Shown here piece after piece: positions 5,398 through 10,654 of a stretch of 10,654 bases of DNA (the first letter of the stretch is position 1; every line of letters starts with the position of its first letter). Where the stretch lies: assembly GCA_903891235.1 (NCBI GenBank), contig CAITDW010000231.1:1-10654 (forward strand), given 5' to 3'. The notes under the pieces are model-generated. The model made no database searches and was not told the origin of the DNA. It saw nothing but the letters and a program-made list of their open reading frames with translations. The translations under genes were made by a program, and so were the position numbers. This DNA is from an uncultured Candidatus Saccharibacteria bacterium. Its GTDB lineage: Bacteria; Patescibacteriota; Saccharimonadia; Saccharimonadales; UBA4665.

Positions 5398-7254
5398 TTA
5401 GCTAGTTTTAGTTTCATCATCAGATGAGGCTACTTCTTCATGTTTTATATTATTAGTATTATCTGGAGATGCCATATATAGTTTATCTGCTTCATCATGT
5501 GAGTTAATTTGATTTGGAGCCGATGGAATTTTATTCGATATAATAGGCAGAGTAAACCCAAATGTGGAACCCTTGCCAGTTTCTGATGAAAATATTAGCT
5601 TTCCGTGCTGATCAAGAATAATCTTTTTGACTAAGTAAAGGCCGATTCCAGTTCCATTAGGGCTCTCACGCCTGGCATTATCTGCTCTAAAGAATTTAGT
5701 GAAGAGGTGAGGTTTTTCTTCTTCTGGAACACCGATACCGTTATCAACGACTCTAAATATTACGTTTTCTTCATCTGAGTCGAGGTATACATTCACCTTA
5801 CCATTTGGTGAATAAAAAATTGCGTTATTAATCAAATTAAGAATAGCTTGACGGGTTTTAGGGAGGTCAATTTTAAGAGTTGGAAGTGGCCTAGATGGGC
5901 CAGTATAATTTAATGTAACGTTTCTATCATGAGCCTGTCTTTTTAGCTCATCAATCTCTTCTGCTACAACATCAGTTAGATCGACGTCTGAGAGCTCAAG
6001 GAAGAATTTACCAGCCGTCATTCTAGATATGTTAAGTAAATCAAAAACTAAGCCTTTCATATTCCTTGTACGAGATAAAGCCTTATCTAGCGCATCTTTC
6101 ATCTTATCATTCATATCACCATAGAAACCTTGGACAACCAAACTCAAAAAGCCATCCATGACAGCTAGAGGGGTTCCAAGCTGATGAGATATCATAGAAA
6201 TGAAGTCATCCTTAACCAGATCTTGTCTCCTAAGTTCATTGTTAGCCTTAACAAGTTTACTCGTGGCTTCTTCAATCTGAGCTTTTTGTTTGAAGAATTG
6301 TATTATCGTGCTAGACAGTTCGCCAAATTCAGTTTTAGACCTAGAGAATTTTGTTAAAATATTTGGATTATTATTATTTATAGCACTAACTATAGCTTTG
6401 AGTGGCCTTAAAACTAACAGCCATATTGAAAATGAAATTATCAACGTCAAGAGAAAAGCTAGGGTAATCATTAATATAATTTCATTTTTGAATAAATTAT
6501 TAATATTGTTAACTGCTGCAACTGTGAATTTAGATTTTAGATATAGTGAGTCGCTTCCATCCCAGTTTAATAAATCGTGATTGATTTCAACGCTATTCCC
6601 AATAATTTTGTTAATTAATCCTTTATTTTCAGAATTTACAATCGTAACTTCAGTCTGAGATAAATTACTTATTTCTTTAGTGTATGAATTATCTATAATT
6701 CTAGCAATAATAAAATAACCTTGGGCTTTTGATTTTTTATTAGGGTCGTTTGAAGGAACTATAGTTGATGACCTGACTTCCATAAAACCATATGGAGAAT
6801 TTATATAATAATCAAAATATTTTTTTTGATCTAAGATTTTAAAATAATTTGTTGGAGTAGGTACTGAGAGAAATTTGGGTTGAGGATTTAAAAAGCTAGA
6901 ATATACAATCTGGCCTTTAGAATTATATATCCATGCAGAATTTGCATTGAAGGTAGTTAAGGCTGTGTCTATATTTTGTTGAGCAAACTGTAGATTAGTG
7001 GAACTAATATGACCTGGTTTATCGCTGGCTAATGCAACCATGTCATCCCAGTATGAATAATCTACAGAGAGTGATTGAAACAGTCTTCCTTCAATCTTTA
7101 TGTCGGAATTAATTTGATAAGATTGTGCATTTAACTCACTATTCAGTAACTTTGAATTTTTATCAAGATTAATAGTCCTTTGAAGATATATAACTCCACC
7201 AAATGAAATAAATACCAATATCAATAAAATGAATAGTCTTCTTTCAATTCTCAT
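5398..7254 (-). CDS. Membrane sensor histidine kinase with CHASE4-like sensor
   Basis: This 618-residue protein should sense an outside signal and autophosphorylate on His, then pass the phosphate to a response regulator. In order: a membrane helix (about 8-25); an extracytoplasmic domain (about 30-255) with DYSYWDDMVA (65-74), the hallmark of CHASE4 domains; a second helix (about 258-282); a short HAMP-like region; a coiled linker; a HisKA domain with phosphoacceptor His357 in SHQLGTPL; and an ATPase domain with N-box LNLINNAIFYSP (472-483), G1 DNGIGVP (504-510), F-box FTKFFR and G2 GTGIGLYLV (534-542). The last 45 residues form an acidic, probably disordered tail. No response regulator lies next to it, so it is an orphan. 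It starts 18 bases after the helicase stop and has its own possible -10 box. Confidence 0.93.
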   Translation of the reverse strand: MRIERRLFILLILVFISFGGVIYLQRTINLDKNSKLLNSELNAQSYQINSDIKIEGRLFQSLSVDYSYWDDMVALASDKPGHISSTNLQFAQQNIDTALTTFNANSAWIYNSKGQIVYSSFLNPQPKFLSVPTPTNYFKILDQKKYFDYYINSPYGFMEVRSSTIVPSNDPNKKSKAQGYFIIARIIDNSYTKEISNLSQTEVTIVNSENKGLINKIIGNSVEINHDLLNWDGSDSLYLKSKFTVAAVNNINNLFKNEIILMITLAFLLTLIISFSIWLLVLRPLKAIVSAINNNNPNILTKFSRSKTEFGELSSTIIQFFKQKAQIEEATSKLVKANNELRRQDLVKDDFISMISHQLGTPLAVMDGFLSLVVQGFYGDMNDKMKDALDKALSRTRNMKGLVFDLLNISRMTAGKFFLELSDVDLTDVVAEEIDELKRQAHDRNVTLNYTGPSRPLPTLKIDLPKTRQAILNLINNAIFYSPNGKVNVYLDSDEENVIFRVVDNGIGVPEEEKPHLFTKFFRADNARRESPNGTGIGLYLVKKIILDQHGKLIFSSETGKGSTFGFTLPIISNKIPSAPNQINSHDEADKLYMASPDNTNNIKHEEVASSDDETKTS

Positions 7255-7264
7255 ACTGCTTATA

Positions 7265-7270
7265 TTTATA
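7265..7270 (-). promoter_or_regulatory. Possible -10 box for the histidine kinase
   Basis: On the minus strand TATAAA lies 10 bases before ATG 7254, inside the 18-base gap behind the helicase gene. The kinase may be read from here as well as from the helicase promoter. Confidence 0.35.
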
Positions 7271-7272
7271 CA

Positions 7273-8586
7273 CTAAATATTGTCTGAAATGAACTGTTTT
7301 TTTAATTTCCTAAGTTCAAAATGCCCATGGGCCCTTAAGAGATCAAGGTTCTTTTTTGATTGATCTCTAAATGACTTATCAAACTCAATAATTTTATCAT
7401 TAACCTTAAGAGCATTATTATTTAAACCTATCAAATTAAGCGTGTCTAGAGACTTAATTCTGGATAATGCAACATAACCCATACCACTAGAGAAAGATTT
7501 ACTAAGATCAATCTCAGCATTATCTAGTGTCATGCCTTGAGACTTATGAACGGTTATAGCCCATGCAAGCCTAAGTGGAACTTGGGTAATTTCAGCTAAA
7601 ACACTTTCTCCTTCTTCTATCCTCCAAGAACCAGGTGCAGCTAATATATTTTTTCCATTTTTTAATTTAATAATCGGAAATGTGGTTTCACTATCAAATT
7701 TATGCACTGTTCCAATAGTGCCATTCACATACCCTTGCTTATAGTTGTTTTGAACAAACATGACTGTAGCTCCAACTTTGAGCTCAAGTTCGGCAGGAGC
7801 TAAACAATTATCAGATAAATTCTTGGCTAGGAACTGGTCACCTTTGGTAAACATCGTAAACTTGTGTATCTTTCCCGGTAATTTGGATAGTTCAGTTTTA
7901 TTAATTGAATCAACATCAGCGTTATGTGTATACAGCTTAGTAATATTTTTTTGATCCGTACTCTTATTGAATCTAGACGATAAAAGTTCCATAGATTTTG
8001 TACTAATTTCGTTGAGTCTTATTTCATTTAGGATAGAAATCAGACTATCGTCTTCTTGTCTAAATTGTTCTGTGAGATAACATATGTGAATATCCATATC
8101 TTTCCAAACTGATGATTCATTTATATAAATAATTTCCTGGCCGTAAGGTGTAATTGGTGGCAGCTGGAATAAATCTCCACAAAGAATCACTTGAATACCC
8201 CCAAAAGGAAGATCATTATCATGAATACGTCGTAGTATTTTATCTACCAGATCAAGCCGATAGTGATGGAGCATCGAAATCTCATCAATAATTAGCACTC
8301 TCGCACTCATCATCTGCATTCTATAATCTGTCCTTGCAAATATCCGATTAATCTCGGCTTCTGTCATATCATTTTTAATACCAATATGAGCCCATGAGTG
8401 GATTGTTTTACCATTCATATTGGTTGCAGCAATGCCAGTGGAAGCAGTGATGGCCATATTTATTTTATGTTTTTTGAGATATTTAATGTATTGATTAAGT
8501 ACAAAAGTTTTACCACTTCCAGCCGGGCCAGTTAAAAAAACATTTTTACCCATCATCATAATATCTAGAGCTTCTTCTTGAGTCAT
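7273..8586 (-). CDS. PIF1/RecD-like superfamily 1B DNA helicase
   Basis: Helicases of this group unwind DNA 5' to 3', including G-quadruplexes and stalled forks. In the 437 residues from ATG 8586: Walker A GPAGSGKT (20-27), Ia ASTGIAA (48-54), Walker B IIDEISML (99-106), motif III GDLFQLPP (137-144), motif IV region LTEQFRQ with Arg176, then GYVNGTIGTV (285-294), motif V/VI VHKSQGMTL (346-354) and YVALSRIKSLDTL (371-383), followed by a short basic tail. This is a minimal PIF1 core without extra N- or C-terminal domains. An ATG 11 codons upstream (8619) is in frame, but I prefer 8586: the Walker A then sits at the usual distance from the start, and TAATAT lies 7 bases upstream, on top of the longer version's first codons. 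It is divergent from the photolyase gene. Confidence 0.92.
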   Translation of the reverse strand: MTQEEALDIMMMGKNVFLTGPAGSGKTFVLNQYIKYLKKHKINMAITASTGIAATNMNGKTIHSWAHIGIKNDMTEAEINRIFARTDYRMQMMSARVLIIDEISMLHHYRLDLVDKILRRIHDNDLPFGGIQVILCGDLFQLPPITPYGQEIIYINESSVWKDMDIHICYLTEQFRQEDDSLISILNEIRLNEISTKSMELLSSRFNKSTDQKNITKLYTHNADVDSINKTELSKLPGKIHKFTMFTKGDQFLAKNLSDNCLAPAELELKVGATVMFVQNNYKQGYVNGTIGTVHKFDSETTFPIIKLKNGKNILAAPGSWRIEEGESVLAEITQVPLRLAWAITVHKSQGMTLDNAEIDLSKSFSSGMGYVALSRIKSLDTLNLIGLNNNALKVNDKIIEFDKSFRDQSKKNLDLLRAHGHFELRKLKKQFISDNI

Positions 8587-8593
8587 AAAATAT

Positions 8594-8599
8594 ATATTA
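8594..8599 (-). promoter_or_regulatory. -10 box for the helicase (decides start 8586)
   Basis: On the minus strand TAATAT ends 7 bases before ATG 8586, the same spacing as at other starts here. If used, the upstream in-frame ATG at 8619 is not transcribed. Confidence 0.4.
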
Positions 8600-8662
8600 A
8601 TGGTTATTTTTAGAAACAACTAATTAATTTAATTAAATCTTAGTTAGATAAGAAAATATTAG

Positions 8663-8668
8663 TATAAT
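8663..8668 (+). promoter_or_regulatory. -10 box for the photolyase (leaderless start)
   Basis: A perfect TATAAT ends 7 bases before ATG 8676. A weak -35 candidate, TTAGTT (8640-8645), is 17 bases upstream. It faces the helicase promoter in an 89-base divergent spacer. Confidence 0.6.
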
Positions 8669-8675
8669 AATTATC

Positions 8676-10076
8676 ATGGTGAAAAATAATATAATCGTAT
8701 GGTTCAGAAACGACTTAAGAGTCCTAGATAATCCAACACTTTCCAAAGCCAGTAAAACTGATGGAAATGTAATACCACTATTTATTTTAGATAAGCAGTT
8801 ATTTAATGGCGCCAGATCTAGTCAAAATAGGAATCGATTCCTCATCGAATCATTGATTAATCTAGACAATAATCTTAAAAAAATAAAATCTAGATTAATC
8901 ATTGCTGAAGGTGATCCAGAATTAATACTAAGTGAATACTGCAAAAAATACGAAGTTTCTAGTGTGTATATTTCTGAGGACTATACACCATATTCCATAA
9001 AAAGAGATAATGCAGTTACAAACAGTCTAAATAAAAATGGCATACAAGTAAATAAATTCCCTGGTAGATTAGTGGTTTCTAATTTAGACGCCATAAGAAC
9101 CAAAACTGAAAGTATCTTTAAAGTTTATACGCCTTTTTATAATAACTGGTCACTAATTCAGAGAAGGCAAGTTTGTCCAATACCGGAGAAAATAAATACT
9201 CCTGCCGACATATATTCGATTGAACTTCCGAAAATATCTGATTTAGATAAAAAATATTTATCACCGAATGTTTCATTAGGTGGTGAAGATAAAGCACTTG
9301 AGATATTCAATTCTTTCAAATCAAAAAATATATTTGATTATAATGAAGCCCATAATGATCTACCTGGAGATAAAACATCAAGAATTAGTCCATATCTACA
9401 TTTTGGATGCATATCAGCTCTTTATATGGAATCATCCGTTGGACAGTCAGATGGCGAGACGGCTTGGAAAAGACAACTATGCTGGCGTGACTTTTATAAC
9501 TATATTCTTTTTAACTATCCATCTAATATACGATCTGAATTTCAAGAAAAATATAGAAATCTTAAATGGAATAATAACGATGCTTTGCTAAAAGCTTGGC
9601 AGGAAGGAAAAACTGGTTATCCAATTGTCGATGCTGCCATGAGACAATTAAATAATGAAGGTTGGATGCATAATCGAGGTAGATTAATTGTGGGATCATT
9701 CTTAACGAAAGACTTATTTATAGATTGGCGCAAAGGTGAAGATTATTTCCAAAAAATGCTAATTGATGGAGACATATCAAATAACAATGGTAACTGGCAA
9801 TGGATAGCTAGTGTCGGAGTCGATCCAGCTCCGGTATTTAGAAGAATCTTTAATCCAACCCTTCAACAAGAAAAATTTGATCCGGATGGAGTTTACATTA
9901 AAAAATATGTGCCAGAACTTAAAAATGTACCTCTTAAATATCTTGGAGATCCATCGCTGATGCCAAATGATGTCCAGGAAGAATCTGGCTGTAAGATTGG
10001 CAAAGATTACCCATTCCCGATAATTAATCATTCTGAAGCAAGAAAGATGACACTAGAAGAATTTTCTAGGGTATAA
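8676..10076 (+). CDS. phrB: Deoxyribodipyrimidine photolyase (CPD photolyase, class I)
   Basis: This flavoenzyme uses blue light to split UV-made cyclobutane pyrimidine dimers in DNA. The 466 residues match the usual length. The N-terminal antenna domain opens with IIVWFRNDLRVLDNPTL (6-22); the FAD domain holds WKRQLCWRDFYNYIL (264-278), TGYPIVDAAMRQL (313-325), WMHNRGRLI (330-338) and NNNGNWQWIASVG (369-381). The electron-transfer triad can be placed as Trp298, Trp351 and Trp374, each exactly eight residues below E. coli Trp306, Trp359 and Trp382. Asn371, in the loop that contacts the flavin N5, is the Asn typical of repair photolyases. This argues for repair rather than a cryptochrome role. 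The antenna pigment cannot be read reliably. It has its own promoter, and an exporter gene follows after 9 bases. Confidence 0.96.
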   Translation: MVKNNIIVWFRNDLRVLDNPTLSKASKTDGNVIPLFILDKQLFNGARSSQNRNRFLIESLINLDNNLKKIKSRLIIAEGDPELILSEYCKKYEVSSVYISEDYTPYSIKRDNAVTNSLNKNGIQVNKFPGRLVVSNLDAIRTKTESIFKVYTPFYNNWSLIQRRQVCPIPEKINTPADIYSIELPKISDLDKKYLSPNVSLGGEDKALEIFNSFKSKNIFDYNEAHNDLPGDKTSRISPYLHFGCISALYMESSVGQSDGETAWKRQLCWRDFYNYILFNYPSNIRSEFQEKYRNLKWNNNDALLKAWQEGKTGYPIVDAAMRQLNNEGWMHNRGRLIVGSFLTKDLFIDWRKGEDYFQKMLIDGDISNNNGNWQWIASVGVDPAPVFRRIFNPTLQQEKFDPDGVYIKKYVPELKNVPLKYLGDPSLMPNDVQEESGCKIGKDYPFPIINHSEARKMTLEEFSRV

Positions 10077-10077
10077 T
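10047..10077 (+). promoter_or_regulatory. Promoter of the ABC exporter, inside the photolyase end
   Basis: ATGACA (10047-10052, five of six matches to TTGACA) is followed after 19 bases by a perfect TATAAT (10072-10077). The -10 box overlaps the photolyase stop codon TAA (10074-10076) and ends 8 bases before ATG 10086, again the leaderless spacing. Confidence 0.55.
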
Positions 10078-10085
10078 AAGGCCTT

Positions 10086-10654
10086 ATGCAAAATATCATA
10101 AGACTATTTAAATTTTCAAAAAGCTTATCTAGATATTTTATTGCGATAAGTCTTTTTACAGTCTTAATTGCTATATTGAATCAGCTATATCCTCTTTTTA
10201 CTAAAGGTGCAATTGATCAGATAACTAAAATAATCGGTGGTGGTCATGCCAATGTAACTCTAGTTGCTATATTTGCAATTTCAATCTTTGTGTCTGATGC
10301 ACTGTCAACAATAATAAGTGACTATAGCGGATACCTAGGTGACATGATGAGTATTAAATTGGATAAACTTATGAGTCAGAGATACTATGATCATTTATTG
10401 ACTCTCCCTCAATCATATTTTGACTCTGAACTTACCGGAAAGATAATAAACCGTATGAGCAGGGGTATTAATCAGATCTCTAACTTTGTTCAGATGTTTA
10501 CGAATAACACTATGCAGTTTATTTTCTCATCAATTTTCTCTCTTGTTATAGTTGCATTTTTCTCCTGGCAAGTTGCTTTAATGCTTCTATCTATTTATCC
10601 AATATTTATTTTTTTAACCACTAGAACTAGTGCTGTTTGGATGGAATATCAGAA
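10086..10654 (+). CDS. ABC exporter, transmembrane domain (N-terminal part, cut by right edge)
   Basis: I translated this by hand: 189 codons are open from ATG 10086 to the window end. The layout is that of a type IV (MsbA/LmrA-like) ABC exporter half-transporter. A first membrane helix (about 18-38) leads into QLYPLFTKGAIDQI (about 33-46), with a second helix at about 56-75. A cytoplasmic stretch follows with RYYDHLLTLPQSYFDS (about 103-118) and the phrase TGKIINRMSRGINQI (about 121-135), the classic F-x-x-x-x-x-G-x-i-x-s-R block of this family. Helices three and four begin at about 139 and 161. The nucleotide-binding domain lies beyond the edge. Substrate unknown; lipids, peptides or drugs are usual for the family. 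The AAGG four bases before the ATG is too close to be a good ribosome site. Confidence 0.88.
   Translation, partial: MQNIIRLFKFSKSLSRYFIAISLFTVLIAILNQLYPLFTKGAIDQITKIIGGGHANVTLVAIFAISIFVSDALSTIISDYSGYLGDMMSIKLDKLMSQRYYDHLLTLPQSYFDSELTGKIINRMSRGINQISNFVQMFTNNTMQFIFSSIFSLVIVAFFSWQVALMLLSIYPIFIFLTTRTSAVWMEYQ

Noticed and set aside
8587..8619. Longer helicase start at ATG 8619
   Set aside because: It adds an atypical 11-residue extension ahead of the usual N-terminus and overlaps the likely -10 box at 8594-8599.
9280..10031. Frames of 84-103 codons overlapping the photolyase
   Set aside because: They are out of frame with, or antisense to, highly conserved photolyase motifs and have no start signals.
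1..10654. CRISPR array or defence island
   Set aside because: No evenly spaced direct repeats were seen, and none of the genes belongs to a recognised nuclease, Cas, toxin-antitoxin or abortive-infection family. The PIF1-like helicase alone is not evidence of defence.

Overview
The window is strongly AT-rich, gene-dense bacterial DNA read with the standard code. It suggests a member of the Candidate Phyla Radiation (Patescibacteria), most likely near Saccharibacteria. This is an inference from several signs: short spacers, -10 boxes placed 7-8 bases before the start codon (leaderless mRNAs) instead of Shine-Dalgarno sites, a short actinobacterial-style sortase, a small PIF1-type helicase, and an orphan membrane kinase. 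No marker gene here fixes the lineage. All nine complete genes end in TAA or TAG, never TGA.

Left part (1-1431): the start of an alpha/beta-hydrolase-like gene runs off the left edge on the minus strand. Divergent from it is an intact tRNA-Gln(TTG) with its own promoter. Behind the tRNA lies a visibly more GC-rich stretch (about 713-1170) with two strong hairpins and an unrecognised, possibly degraded ORF ending at 1359.

Middle part (1432-5312): a membrane-anchored sortase and a PlsC-like acyltransferase lie in tandem on the plus strand. A SAM-dependent methyltransferase faces them from the minus strand. Between the acyltransferase and the methyltransferase is the tail of what looks like a GH99/WbsX-like glycan protein, in the same frame as the methyltransferase and just after its stop codon. 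A divergent gene of unknown function (4024-4443) then meets, tail to tail, an actinobacterial-type di-iron acyl-ACP desaturase. The theme is the cell envelope: lipid acylation and desaturation, surface-protein anchoring and possibly glycan methylation.

Right part (5398-10654): a CHASE4-type sensor histidine kinase follows a PIF1/RecD-like helicase on the minus strand. Divergent from them are a class I DNA photolyase with a complete tryptophan triad and, with its -10 box overlapping the photolyase stop codon, the first third of an ABC exporter cut by the right edge. Helicase and photolyase point to DNA maintenance and exposure to light. No complete new defence or mobile system is visible. The most unusual items are the hydrolase-like protein lacking its nucleophile, the structured GC-shifted tract behind the tRNA, the glycan-protein remnant, and a fatty-acid desaturase in a CPR-like genome.
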